Of a stretch of 64,000 nucleotides of DNA, positions 28,825 through 39,011 are shown piece after piece (position 1 is the stretch's first letter; every line of letters starts with the position of its first letter). Location: the NCBI GenBank assembly GCA_020975725.1, contig QXJR01000008.1, positions 186,001-250,000 of the forward strand. Reading direction: 5' to 3'. Both the position numbers and the translations under genes were made by a program. The notes under the pieces are model-generated. The model had not been told where the DNA came from, ran no database searches, and worked only from the letters and a program-made list of their open reading frames with translations. The DNA comes from Picocystis sp. L7 (lineage: Eukaryota; Chlorophyta; Picocystophyceae; Picocystales; Picocystaceae).

Positions 28825-30321
28825 ACGCTCGTCAACCGAAACGGGGAAATATGGGAAGGATATCCGTCCCCGAGTTGGTCAAGGATAATCTCGATCTCAA
28901 AGAACGCTCCCGATCGATGCGTGTAAGAGAAAAGCGACCCCACACATCACAAGAAGGGAGATGTGGGAAAAAAGAGAAACGCATCCCCGACCTGAAGAAA
29001 GTCAATGGAAGGATGGTTGCTAGGGCTCCATGCAAAAGAACATGAATTGAAGCCAACGTCGACGAAAGAATGAAGAACACTTTTGTGGATGTACGTGCAA
29101 TGGAAGCTTGCGTGTGATATGCAACAAACGCAAAGCAAACAGAGATTCTATAGTGGCATGACTTGTTTCCCATCCTTTCCATGTGGTGCACGATGTATGG
29201 ACTTCTTGCACTGAGCTTTTGTAAAATCATTCAATGGTTCAAGAGTGCGAATTAAAATGGTCGAGGCGTACATGCTAGAGAGTGTATGGGCAGTTGTGAG
29301 CTTATAAGTTTACCAACCGATAACTTCACCACTTGCCTTGTAATCTACCGTCATGGAGTAGATGCATAATTCGCAAGCACAAATTGCAAGCCAAGCTTTA
29401 TCAATTCAAATTATGCGACAGAAATGAATCACGTTGGATGTGCGCAAACCAACCAAGAGAGTTGACGGATCTTGCATCGCTTGCACTAGGTTCGAAGAGA
29501 AGAAATATTTACGCTCCGCAAGAAAATTGTGAAAAGGATGTCACCTAATTGTTGACACTTTCATCATTTTACATTGGCAATATGTCCAATGGTTTGTCCT
29601 CGCCACCTAAGAGTTGACTTGAAACGTGCAAGGGTGAAGTCCGATGTGCCATGCTTTTGCCGCGTATTAAAGATGTTAACAAGATTTCCCAAGACCATGA
29701 CTTAAGTGAGACAACGAAGAATCCATTTCATACATTGACAAAAAAAAACTTTTGGCTCGAAAGAACACGGGGTCGGAGGAGAACTCGCATCCTGTGAAGG
29801 CAATGTGTCTATTCGAACGCAATCAAGACTTCGAGAGCACTACGGAGAAGAACCAATTGACAACTACACTTCTATATGGGTTGTTGCTAGCTGGGTCTTC
29901 GCAGAGATGCCCGTGGATCTGCACTTTGGGGTCAACAATACAAGCCAGCGCTGCTTTCGGCCACCACATTCAACATGCGACTTTCCTAATGAAAGGGTGG
30001 CTTTCATCAAGCCATGCGACGACCACAAAGGAAGAATGTCAAAAATGAGCTATGCATTGACCAAGGACTGATCGGGAATGACAACCTTCTCATCCGAGTA
30101 TCCAAAGCAATATGAATCACGTGTTCTAATCGTGGGTATTTCTGCACAACATGATGTTTTGCAAGAGTGGACACACTCATGAGCATAAAGCGCAGAAATT
30201 TTGCATTGCAAGTACAGTTGGCACGAGGAGGACTGCACCGCCTGGAGCATATCTCAGCTATCACAATTTCCAACCTTTCCCAATGCTGATGGTACTCTAG
30301 GCATCTGGAATTCTTGTCCTG
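28825..30321. other. Intergenic, no gene recognised
   Basis: About 1.5 kb between two minus-strand genes. From about 29.05 kb the composition becomes AT-richer. Short frames (for example plus strand 29805-30071) show no family. It holds the RCC1-gene promoter at its left end and the thiolase 3' flank at its right end. Confidence 0.4.
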
Positions 30322-31695
30322 CTATACTATAGCATCTTGAGAAAGGTAAGCGTGTTTCACAGGGGTATGCACATATGCATCCTCAGATGCATCGCCGGCT
30401 TCAAACACTGCTGCAGCACCCATGCCAGAGCCTATGCACATGGAGACCACACCAAACCTTGCACGCTTCCCATTGCGTTTCATTTCATGCAGTAGCGTTG
30501 CTACACACCTTGCCCCTGTAGTACCAAGTGGGTGACCAAGCGCAATCGCTCCACCGTTTACATTGACTTTTGCAGGGTTGATATTCAACTTATTTATGCA
30601 GAAAGTGGCTTGCGAAGCAAAGGCTTCATTTAATTCAAACAGATCAATGTCATCAAGTTGTAGTCCAGCCTTCTCCACAGCTGCTGGAATGGCAACAGCT
30701 GGACCTATACCCATGATAGTGGGGTCTACACCTTTGACAGCAAAAGATCTGAACACACCCAGAATCGGCAGTCCCCTCTTCCTTGCCTCAGAGCGTTTCA
30801 TCAGCAAGACTACTGATGCACCATCTGTAACCTGTGAAGAATTGCCAGCAGTCGTGCTGCCACCTTTTTTGAATGCTGGGGGAAGACGAGACAACACCTC
30901 AGTGCTTACACCCTTGCGAATTCCATCATCCTCCACAACTGTGATAGGTTTCCTCACTCCTTCTTTGTCGACCACATGCGTTTGCACAGGAACAATCTCA
31001 TCAGCAAATTTCCCCAACATGCGTGCTTTGGCTGCCCTTCTGTGTGATTCAGCAGCAAATGCATCCTGAGTGCTCCGGTCCACACCAAACTTGATGGCCA
31101 CATTTTCAGAGGTGAGACCCATCGGTATAAGGCAGGATTTAGCTTTTGGGCAACGTTCCAGCTTTGGATTCATCTCGCCCTCCCATTTCATGGGATTCCT
31201 TGACATGGTTTCAACCCCTCCTGCAATACCTATGTCATACATTCCAGCCTTGATCGCACAGGCTACATCTGCTACAGCTTGCAGTCCACTGCTGCATTGG
31301 CGGTTGACTGTCCTCACAGGCACCTCTTCAGGAAACCCTGCAAGGAAAGCAGCCATTCTGACTTCATTTGCCCGTTGTGCACCTTCAGCTAAAACACTTC
31401 CGATAACGATGTCCTCTACGTCTTTGGCAGGCACTCCCGTTCTCTTGACGGTGGCCTCCAGCACAGCTGCAAGCATGTCTTCTGCTGGCGTATCTTTGAG
31501 TCCTCCTCTCTTGGCTCGCGTGAGTGGTGTCCTCAGCGCACTCACCACCACCACATCGTCCATCATCTGTGGTTTTCTTTCGTAGGAAGACGAGTCTCCC
31601 AAGCCACATGGGTTCGCACGGACTCCACTGTTTTGGTTTCCTTCGGGCACCACGTGGTTTCGCACGAGTCGGACGCGTCTTCGTGTCGAATCCAT
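30322..31695 (-). CDS. Peroxisomal 3-ketoacyl-CoA thiolase
   Basis: Predicted 457 residues, close to plant KAT/PED1 proteins. It catalyses the last, thiolytic step of fatty-acid beta-oxidation in peroxisomes. Catalytic features: active-site Cys in NRQCSSGLQAV, the His motifs NEAFASQA and GGAIALGHPLGTTGAR, and the second Cys in VSMCIGSGMGAA. The start at 31695 (MDSTRRRVRLVRNHVVPEG) gives an N-terminal PTS2-like nonapeptide RVRLVRNHV, which approximates R-[LIV]-x5-H-[LA]; the last residue is not canonical. The frame is open to 31812, but the additional residues are low-complexity and would bury the targeting signal. Divergent from glyoxalase II. Confidence 0.93.
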   Translation of the reverse strand: MDSTRRRVRLVRNHVVPEGNQNSGVRANPCGLGDSSSYERKPQMMDDVVVVSALRTPLTRAKRGGLKDTPAEDMLAAVLEATVKRTGVPAKDVEDIVIGSVLAEGAQRANEVRMAAFLAGFPEEVPVRTVNRQCSSGLQAVADVACAIKAGMYDIGIAGGVETMSRNPMKWEGEMNPKLERCPKAKSCLIPMGLTSENVAIKFGVDRSTQDAFAAESHRRAAKARMLGKFADEIVPVQTHVVDKEGVRKPITVVEDDGIRKGVSTEVLSRLPPAFKKGGSTTAGNSSQVTDGASVVLLMKRSEARKRGLPILGVFRSFAVKGVDPTIMGIGPAVAIPAAVEKAGLQLDDIDLFELNEAFASQATFCINKLNINPAKVNVNGGAIALGHPLGTTGARCVATLLHEMKRNGKRARFGVVSMCIGSGMGAAAVFEAGDASEDAYVHTPVKHAYLSQDAIV

Positions 31696-32476
31696 GGTTC
31701 CTGTTGTTTCGTGCTTTGGGTCCATTTTCTCCACGCGGCACGGAGGATCGTTCTTGTCTCGTTCTCGTGTGCACTTGCCGTTCCGAGCACGGCGGTCGAT
31801 TCCTTCCGACACGATCCTGGATCAGGCGAGCACCGACCTGGACGTTTGGATGGTTGGTTGTCCTTTTCCCTTCTGGACGGTTTTCACCCTTCCGTTGAAG
31901 GTATCTTCACGGACTAGGCGGATGCAAGTTGGCAGGCAGCAGTGCAGGTAGACGACGTCTACCTAGAGTGGCCACGTAACGAACCCAGTGGATCCCCGAT
32001 GGACCTGGACAGAAACGACAGAGGGATGGATCACAGGAATGGAGACACGAGGGAGACGGGTTGGGGAGATCAGTACACGTTTCCCCTCTTCCCCTTTTTC
32101 CCTTCTCGCGAGTGGATGGAATGGAACGGGTTCGCCACATCCAACGTCAGACGGTTCGGGCACCATTGGGTGGAGTGGTGCCGGGGTTGAACGGCGTTGG
32201 TCTTGGACAGGCGTGTTGCAACGCAAGGCATCCCCACCCGCACCACAGGACCACTTGTGCGGATCCCGTGTGGTTCACCGATCCCTGGTTCCCTTCGATC
32301 CTGTCCCCGATCGAAGGTGGGTGTAGCCGTGGGAGAGACGTACCCATGCCCGTGGTCCAATGGGGAGGAGGTGGGGGACAGGGATCCACCCCTTCCCACC
32401 CTTCCCCTGGAACCCAAGGCATTCCGACACGTGCCCCCTCTCCCACACTACCCCTTCGACACCCGAACACGAACGC
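31696..32476. other. Divergent promoter region, thiolase / glyoxalase II
   Basis: About 780 bp, GC-rich, with overlapping composition-driven frames on both strands and no recognised family sequence. It should contain the promoters of both genes. Confidence 0.4.
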
Positions 32477-33451
32477 ATGCGCTTCACGTGGAACGCGGCC
32501 AAGGCTTGCGTGGCGAAAGGAAGGATCGCAGGGAATTCAGCACTCGTGGCCAACAGGAAAGGGAGGATCATGCAGCAAGACATCAACCGAACGATGGAAG
32601 AACCCGATCGAGCCATGGTACGGGCTCAAGCCACTCATGCGCACGAGGAACAGACGACGTGTCCAGGCAACGAGTTGATGCAAGTGGTGCAAATACCAAG
32701 CCTCAAAGACAACTACATCTACCTCATCACAGATGCCGAGACGGGAACCAAGGGAATCGTCGATCCTGCAGAATCGGCACCCGTGCTCAAACACCTCTCG
32801 GGTGGGACAGAGGGAAAAGTTGACTTCATCTTCAACACCCACCACCATCACGACCATGTGGGAGGAAACGAAGAGTTGAAACGAAAGCTCTCCTGCAAAA
32901 TCATTGGTGCAGAGGCAGACAAACACAGAATCCCAGGCATCGACATCACCGTACGCGAGGGTTCCACCTTTGCTTTCGGCTCCCAAGAAGTCCGTGTCTT
33001 CGAAACACCGGGGCATACCTCTGGACACATCTGCTACTGGTTCCCGGATTCCAAAAGCCTATTCGTGGGGGATACCCTCTTTGCTCTGGGCTGTGGACGC
33101 CTCTTTGAGGGCACGGCAGAACAAATGTGGTCTTCCCTCAGCAAACTCATGCAACTCCCAAGGGACACCATGGTTTATTGTGCTCATGAGTACACACAGG
33201 CCAACAGCCGTTTTGCTGTACACGTCGATGGTACCAACGAGGCTTTGTTGAATCGTAAAAATGAGATAGATGCCAAGAGAAAGGGTGGCATTGCAACGGT
33301 GCCTTTCTTGCTGGGTGAAGATTTAGACACCAATCCCTTCCTCCGACCGTTCGACGCGAATGTACGGGTGGCTATGGGGATGTCCAAGGAGGACACTGAT
33401 GCGCAAGTTTTCGCAGCCATACGCAGGAGCAAAGATGTATTTGCAGGATAG
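32477..33451 (+). CDS. Glyoxalase II (hydroxyacylglutathione hydrolase)
   Basis: Predicted 324 residues. A basic leader of about 60 residues (MRFTWNAAKACVAKGRIAG...) looks like an organelle transit peptide. The metallo-beta-lactamase core follows: LKDNYIYLI, the metal motif THHHHDHVGGN, ETPGHTSGHICYWF, FVGDTLFALGCGRLFEGT and YCAHEYTQAN, then the glyoxalase II C-terminal substrate-binding helices with NPFLRPF. It hydrolyses S-lactoylglutathione to lactate and glutathione, the second step of methylglyoxal detoxification. All metal ligands are visible. The start at 32477 gives the leader; the frame is open further upstream without conserved sequence. Confidence 0.94.
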   Translation: MRFTWNAAKACVAKGRIAGNSALVANRKGRIMQQDINRTMEEPDRAMVRAQATHAHEEQTTCPGNELMQVVQIPSLKDNYIYLITDAETGTKGIVDPAESAPVLKHLSGGTEGKVDFIFNTHHHHDHVGGNEELKRKLSCKIIGAEADKHRIPGIDITVREGSTFAFGSQEVRVFETPGHTSGHICYWFPDSKSLFVGDTLFALGCGRLFEGTAEQMWSSLSKLMQLPRDTMVYCAHEYTQANSRFAVHVDGTNEALLNRKNEIDAKRKGGIATVPFLLGEDLDTNPFLRPFDANVRVAMGMSKEDTDAQVFAAIRRSKDVFAG

Positions 33452-33575
33452 CATGCGCAAGGACTTTACTCGAACCACTCTTAGTAAGAATGACTTTCTC
33501 TTGCACAGTGCAGTTAGGTGACCACCATATTGATACGCGACCAGCGCCCGGGATTATTCTGTATCCGCATCGATT

Positions 33576-33830
33576 TCAGCTGTACAAAGCCATTGCTTCC
33601 TTCAGCAGCCTCTGTCCCACAGGCAGCAGGAAGATGGTGTAGTATACAGTCGGGACGATGCCCACTCGCTTTGCCCTGAACATCGTGATGCTGGAGAATA
33701 CCATCACCACCAGTGCTAATACAAATATGACCAGTATCGTCAACCCGCCCACTTTCTCCACGGTGGCGTCACCGAAGCGCGCTTTCAGCTGCGCTGGTAT
33801 CGTTTCGAGCAGTTGGTTCTTGCTCGCCAT
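33576..33830 (-). CDS. Small two-span membrane protein
   Basis: Predicted 84 residues, not recognised. An amphipathic N-terminus (MASKNQLLETIPAQLKARFG) is followed by a strong membrane span (GLTILVIFVLALVVMVFSSI), a basic turn (FRAKRVG) and a second hydrophobic stretch (IVPTVYYTIFLLPVGQRLL). Regular codon structure and the sharp hydrophobic/charged pattern suggest a real gene. The start at 33830 is preferred; a Met 11 codons upstream is possible. Convergent with glyoxalase II (124 bp between stops). The Copia element inserted 291 bp upstream of its start codon, so its promoter may have been cut or changed. Confidence 0.6.
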   Translation of the reverse strand: MASKNQLLETIPAQLKARFGDATVEKVGGLTILVIFVLALVVMVFSSITMFRAKRVGIVPTVYYTIFLLPVGQRLLKEAMALYS

Positions 33831-34116
33831 AGCGCCCGCTTTCTTGAACGTTTGCCGAGACACTTGTACCTATGTTCCAGGACCCTTGTCTTTACGTTCG
33901 CTGGTGTTGCGTTTCTTTCTTCCGATCACGGTTGGGTCCTGTCTCTTCGGTCTGAACCGACCGACGGTCTCGTTCGACCCCCCCCCCCGGGTGGGTGTAA
34001 GACCGCGTCTGAAGGAAAACCGAGTTGAGGTCCAGATCCCTACTCTGAACAAATCGGTCGGCTATCCCCCAGGTCACCGAACCGATTACGGGCCAATTAA
34101 AACGAGGAGTAAGAAC

Positions 34117-34121
34117 GACGG
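34117..34121. repeat. Target-site duplication, left copy (GACGG), Copia 1
   Basis: GACGG flanks the left end of the element, and the same five bases follow its right end at 39007-39011. A 5-bp duplication is typical of Copia integrase. Confidence 0.93.
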
Positions 34122-34603
34122 TGTTGAAACGAATGTTAATTCGTTTAGGGTTTACAGCTCTTCCTCCAAGACCAAGTCCTTCGACCAAGGTGAAGGGTCG
34201 ATCGACAGCTCGACATGTGGATCACCGACAACATGACCAGCGACGAACAAACGTCGTGCAAGAACGAATCATAGAATTCGACATACGACTGTCGAATACA
34301 CTCAAGTATACCAATGAGAATACATTGGACGGAATCGAACACCTGCGACTATTTAAGAGCGCAGTGCATGCCTTGTAATACAGAACTTTGACGAAGTCAT
34401 CCCCTTCACACCAGAATTCTCTTGCCATCGAGCCAACGCATCGAAACTCGTTGTCGAAGGATAGAGAACACATTGAAGAAGCGGAAAAGGGTATCTATTA
34501 CCCAGCGCAGTAGCGAAAGACATACTGCACAGCGGTTCACAACCACGTCACAACAGTGCGTGGAACAGTGAGTTTAATCTCAGAAGAAATCGATATTTCA
34601 ACA
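34122..34603 (+). repeat. Copia 1 5' LTR
   Basis: 482 bp, TG...CA ends with inverted repeat TGTTGAAA/TTTCAACA. A TATA-like element (TATTTAA) lies at 34350-34356 and may mark the U3/R promoter. Confidence 0.93.
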
Positions 34604-34617
34604 GGTTAAGAGCCTTG
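34604..34617 (+). other. Copia 1 primer-binding site (half-tRNA-Lys type)
   Basis: GGTTAAGAGCCTTG directly follows the LTR. Its complement CAAGGCTCTTAACC matches positions 27-40 (anticodon stem-loop) of plant tRNA-Lys(CUU) as I remember it. It does not match the 3' end of a tRNA. This indicates priming by a 5' half-tRNA, as known for Drosophila copia with initiator tRNA-Met. Confidence 0.75.
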
Positions 34618-34622
34618 AAGCT

Positions 34623-37600
34623 ATGAGCATAACCATGAATGATCCCACACAGCTTAACAGTGTTCCCTTACTAGATGGAGAAAATTGGAAGGACTGGTTC
34701 TTCAGAATGGAGAATCACCTTCGTCTCAATGGACTGTGGGCAGTCACTATGAGTGAACCCACCAAGGAGGAAAAAGAAAAAGATAAAACAATATTGCAGA
34801 AAATGGACTCAGCAAGATTCAGACTATTACAGTGTATTCAAAGTGATTATGTTGATAATGTGGTACATTGTGAAACACCTTATCAGATTTGGAAAGGTGT
34901 GAAAGACTTGTATGAAGAAACTGGATATGTGCGTGAACGAGCATTAAAGTCTGAATTACACAAGTTCAGAAAAGCAAGTGAAGAGAGCATTGAACACTAC
35001 CTAAACAGGTTAGTACAAATCACAAATGGCTTGAGGAACATCGGTGTAACAATCACTGAAAAGGAAAAGACCACGATCGCATTGAATGCTTTACCTGCAG
35101 AGTATAATACTCTTACCACAATGCTTGACTTAGTGGGAGAAAAAAAGTCATTTGCTGAAATCAGAAGGATCTTGGTACGTGAAGAAGCTAAGCTCAGCAT
35201 TAATGTGAGTTGCTTCAGCGGTGAACCTTCTCACACAACCCAAGCAATCTGTCCAATACCTGCACAAAAACAGAAACTGAAGTGTCAATACTGTCAAAAG
35301 ATCGGGCACGAAGTTGACACCTGCAGAAATATAATGAGAGACCACGGCATCGAAGGACCAGTTGTACCTAACAAGTATAAGACCAAAGGTAAGTTCAAAA
35401 GCAAAAGAAAAGAGGTACAAAAATTGATGTCCGCATTACCAGGCAAAGTCACATCAAAAACCAATGGTGACTGGATCATAGACTCAGGTGCCTCATGGCA
35501 CATAACTAGAAACAAGAGTATTCTTGATGTCAGTACAATACGTAAGAAACAAACTGAAGTCCAAATCACAGATGGTACTATACTTACCTCTCAGCTCATG
35601 GGAACTGCAGAGTTGACCTTGAACAACCGTTCAAGAACAAAACTGATTCTGCAGAATGTACTCTACATTCCGGAAGCTTCGACCAATCTCATTTCTGTGC
35701 ATAGCCTGTGCAAGAGAGGCATGACAATAACGTTCAGCCCAGCAGGATGCAGAATCAAAAAGGGCAACATCATATTGTCAGTCAACAGCAAAATTGGAAA
35801 CTATTACTGCCTACAAGCCACTGCAAGAATATGGCATCAACGTCTGGGTCACGTAAACAGTGATCGTATTCGGAAACTCAGCTTACCATATAAGACTGAT
35901 GAACCGTGTGAAGCCTGTATAACCTGCAAGCAAACCGCAGCAAAACATCAGCCAAAATATTACGAGCTTCGACCACTCGATCTAATTTACCTGGATGTCA
36001 TGGGCCCAATAACGCCGGAAACACCTGCTGGATTCACACATATACTGTCAGTATTGGATCACTCCACAAAATTTGGAATGGCTTACCTGATGACCAGCAA
36101 GGGAGAGGCTGCAAAGTACACCAAACAAGCTCTGACCAACCTGGAAAAACACTCTGGAGGTATCCAAGTGAAGACCATAAGAACAGATCGTGGTCAGGAA
36201 TTCCTAGGTTCTGACCTCAAGAAATACCTGGATGAACGTGGAATTCTGCACGAACTTACCGCTGGTTACTCACCTGAACAGAATGACGCTGAACGATTCA
36301 ACCGTGATCTCCGAGATCACGCCAGCACCATGCTTGCAGACAGCAACTTACCACCGAAATATTGGGGTGAAGCTGTCCGCAATTACTGCTATACCAGAAA
36401 CAAAGTACCACCATCCATCAATTCAGATAAATGTTCACCCTATGAGAAACTCACAGGAAAAGAACCAGTCTTGAAGAACCTACGTGTGTTTGGTTGCCAG
36501 TGCTGGGTGCTGCAACCCAAACACAAGCTAGCAAGCAAGTTCGAACCACGGAGCAAAGCAGGAATTTTTCTCGGATATGAAAACTCTGCCACTTACAGAG
36601 TACTCGTTGGAAATAACCTGGTCATAAGCAGAAATGTCAGATTTAATGAACAGAAGATGGGTGAATACACACCGACATTATATGAGAAGCGTACCTTTGG
36701 TGAGCTGGTGAATTACCAACACCAGCCAATCCAGTGGGAGAATACCCCCACTGAATTGGCTGATATGGGTACTGATGACACCCATTCAGCTGCAAATGAA
36801 AACCAAAGTGAAGCCAGTGATAAACCAACTCTGGAAACTACAGAAAATGATCAACCACTGGATGAAGAAACAAATTCTGGTCAGCGATATAATCTACGAC
36901 CCCACCGTAGGACAAATTATACGGCATTCCTTACCAAAGAACTTCCAGATAAATTTGATGGCTACAAACAAGCCATGCGTAGACCAGACAGTGTAATGTG
37001 GCAAGAAGCAGTACAAACTGAACTCAACTCTTTGAACCAGATGAGGACCTGGACTTTTACTGATCTGCCAAAAGGAAAAAAGGCACTTGGCACAAAGTGG
37101 ATATTCAACATCAAGCGAGATGGTCACAATAACATCACCAAGTATAAGGCTAGGCTGGTAGCCCTTGGATGCCATCAGAGACCTGGAGAAGATTACGACG
37201 AGATATATGCATCAGTTGTCAGTAAAACTGGACTCAGGCTTTTTCTAGCTACAGTAAATCAACTGGACTTACACCTTCACCAAATGGATGTAGAAACTGC
37301 CTTTCTAAATGCAGAGCTTGAAGATGAAGTATACTTGCAGATTCCCTACGGATTAATCGAAGAACAAAAGTCAGCTCAAGTTCTAAAACTGAACAGAAGC
37401 CTCTACGGACTGAAGCAAGCTCCACGAGCATGGTTTCAAGAACTGACCAAAACACTCACCGACCTTAATTTCATATGCATCCAACTAGACCAAAGTGTGC
37501 TGAAGTGCAAGGCAGACGGTACAATCATCTACATATGTTTTTATGTGGATGACATTCTAATCGCGAGTCTCGATCCAGAATCCATAAACCAGGTAAAGCA

Positions 37601-38639
37601 ATTGATCAAGAAAAAATACAAGATAACTGATATGGGAGAAGCAAAGCATTTTCTGGGAATGACCATCATAAGAAATCGACCTGAGAGAAAAATGATATTG
37701 CATCAAATCAACAAAGTCAGTAACTATGTACAGCAAAATGGCATTGAGTCCAGCAAGGTACAATCAATCCCAATCAACGTACCACTGAATGATGATTCAC
37801 AGGAGGAGGCAATCAATCACCTGCACTATCAGAAAATATGTGGTCAGCTTCAGTATTTGAGTGGCACAACACGGCCAGACATCTGTCATGCTGCATCTGC
37901 ACTGGCACGATACAATGCAAAACCAAAGAAAACACAGTGGAATGCTCTTCGTGGAACGCTGAAATACCTGCATGGAACAGAATCACACGCGTTAGTCTAT
38001 GAAGCAACAGATGAAGATGTAAGAGATCAGATCAAGATCATCACACATAGTGATGCAGATTATGCCAGTGACAAGGACAGCAGAAGGTCAAGGACAGGAT
38101 TTGTGATCCAGGTGATGGGATCACTGGTGGCTTGGCAGAGCAAAATGCAACCTACCATATCCATATCAACCACGGAAGCTGAATACCAAGCGGCTACAGC
38201 TGCAGTTAAAGAAACACTTTGGATCAAGAACTACTTGCAGCAACTACTGGAACCTAGAAACATATCTGCGAAGATATACATGGACAATCAGTCAGCCCTA
38301 CGATTGATACAAAATCCACAGTCCGTAACGCGTGCAAAACACATAGATGTACAGCATCATTTTTTGCGCGAACGTGCCATACGCGAAGAAGTGAAGTTCG
38401 AATACTGTCCGACTAATGAAATGAACGCAGACTACCTTACCAAGCAAGTTCCACTGGAGAAGTTCAAGATGTGCATCAGCAACATTGGAATGAAGAAACC
38501 CTCGGAAGCAGAGCTGAGTGGGAGTGTTGAAACGAATGTTAATTCGTTTAGGGTTTACAGCTCTTCCTCCAAGACCAAGTCCTTCGACCAAGGTGAAGGG
38601 TCGATCGACAGCTCGACATGTGGATCACCGACAACATGA
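34623..38639 (+). CDS. Copia 1 Gag-Pol polyprotein
   Basis: A single frame of 1,338 codons. Visible parts: gag with a zinc knuckle (CQYCQKIGHEVDTC, residues 221-234), aspartic protease (IDSGASWHIT), GAG-pre-integrase (IWHQRLGHVNSDR), the integrase core with its zinc-binding and DDE regions (IRTDRGQEF; AGYSPEQNDAERFNRDL), reverse transcriptase (KYKARLVALG, then CFYVDDILIAS with the YVDD box) and RNase H near the end (STTEAEYQAATAAVKE). The final 38 codons lie in the 3' LTR, where the stop is found. No separate env-like gene. Confidence 0.93.
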   Translation: MSITMNDPTQLNSVPLLDGENWKDWFFRMENHLRLNGLWAVTMSEPTKEEKEKDKTILQKMDSARFRLLQCIQSDYVDNVVHCETPYQIWKGVKDLYEETGYVRERALKSELHKFRKASEESIEHYLNRLVQITNGLRNIGVTITEKEKTTIALNALPAEYNTLTTMLDLVGEKKSFAEIRRILVREEAKLSINVSCFSGEPSHTTQAICPIPAQKQKLKCQYCQKIGHEVDTCRNIMRDHGIEGPVVPNKYKTKGKFKSKRKEVQKLMSALPGKVTSKTNGDWIIDSGASWHITRNKSILDVSTIRKKQTEVQITDGTILTSQLMGTAELTLNNRSRTKLILQNVLYIPEASTNLISVHSLCKRGMTITFSPAGCRIKKGNIILSVNSKIGNYYCLQATARIWHQRLGHVNSDRIRKLSLPYKTDEPCEACITCKQTAAKHQPKYYELRPLDLIYLDVMGPITPETPAGFTHILSVLDHSTKFGMAYLMTSKGEAAKYTKQALTNLEKHSGGIQVKTIRTDRGQEFLGSDLKKYLDERGILHELTAGYSPEQNDAERFNRDLRDHASTMLADSNLPPKYWGEAVRNYCYTRNKVPPSINSDKCSPYEKLTGKEPVLKNLRVFGCQCWVLQPKHKLASKFEPRSKAGIFLGYENSATYRVLVGNNLVISRNVRFNEQKMGEYTPTLYEKRTFGELVNYQHQPIQWENTPTELADMGTDDTHSAANENQSEASDKPTLETTENDQPLDEETNSGQRYNLRPHRRTNYTAFLTKELPDKFDGYKQAMRRPDSVMWQEAVQTELNSLNQMRTWTFTDLPKGKKALGTKWIFNIKRDGHNNITKYKARLVALGCHQRPGEDYDEIYASVVSKTGLRLFLATVNQLDLHLHQMDVETAFLNAELEDEVYLQIPYGLIEEQKSAQVLKLNRSLYGLKQAPRAWFQELTKTLTDLNFICIQLDQSVLKCKADGTIIYICFYVDDILIASLDPESINQVKQLIKKKYKITDMGEAKHFLGMTIIRNRPERKMILHQINKVSNYVQQNGIESSKVQSIPINVPLNDDSQEEAINHLHYQKICGQLQYLSGTTRPDICHAASALARYNAKPKKTQWNALRGTLKYLHGTESHALVYEATDEDVRDQIKIITHSDADYASDKDSRRSRTGFVIQVMGSLVAWQSKMQPTISISTTEAEYQAATAAVKETLWIKNYLQQLLEPRNISAKIYMDNQSALRLIQNPQSVTRAKHIDVQHHFLRERAIREEVKFEYCPTNEMNADYLTKQVPLEKFKMCISNIGMKKPSEAELSGSVETNVNSFRVYSSSSKTKSFDQGEGSIDSSTCGSPTT

Positions 38640-39006
38640 CCAGCGACGAACAAACGTCGTGCAAGAACGAATCATAGAATTCGACATACGACTGTCGAAT
38701 ACACTCAAGTATACCAATGAGAATACATTGGACGGAATCGAACACCTGCGACTATTTAAGAGCGCAGTGCATGCCTTGTAATACAGAACTTTGACGAAGT
38801 CATCCCCTTCACACCAGAATTCTCTTGCCATCGAGCCAACGCATCGAAACTCGTTGTCGAAGGATAGAGAACACATTGAAGAAGCGGAAAAGGGTATCTA
38901 TTACCCAGCGCAGTAGCGAAAGACATACTGCACAGCGGTTCACAACCACGTCACAACAGTGCGTGGAACAGTGAGTTTAATCTCAGAAGAAATCGATATT
39001 TCAACA
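38525..39006 (+). repeat. Copia 1 3' LTR
   Basis: 482 bp, apparently identical to the 5' LTR. It is preceded by a short purine-rich tract (GAGTGGGAG, ending at 38524) that serves as the polypurine tract. Followed by the right target duplication GACGG at 39007-39011. Confidence 0.93.
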
Positions 39007-39011
39007 GACGG

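Larger units (their letters stand above)
34122..39006 (+). mobile_element. Copia LTR retrotransposon 1, whole-looking and recent
   Basis: Ty1/Copia element of 4,885 bp. It is bounded by two 482-bp LTRs, starting TGTTGAAA and ending TTTCAACA, that look identical when compared by eye. It has perfect 5-bp target duplications. One long gag-pol frame runs from 34623 to 38639. Parts are in Copia order: gag, zinc knuckle, protease, integrase, reverse transcriptase and RNase H. It looks whole, with no break seen. Identical LTRs imply a very recent insertion. Integrase precedes reverse transcriptase, which separates Copia from Gypsy. Confidence 0.95.
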
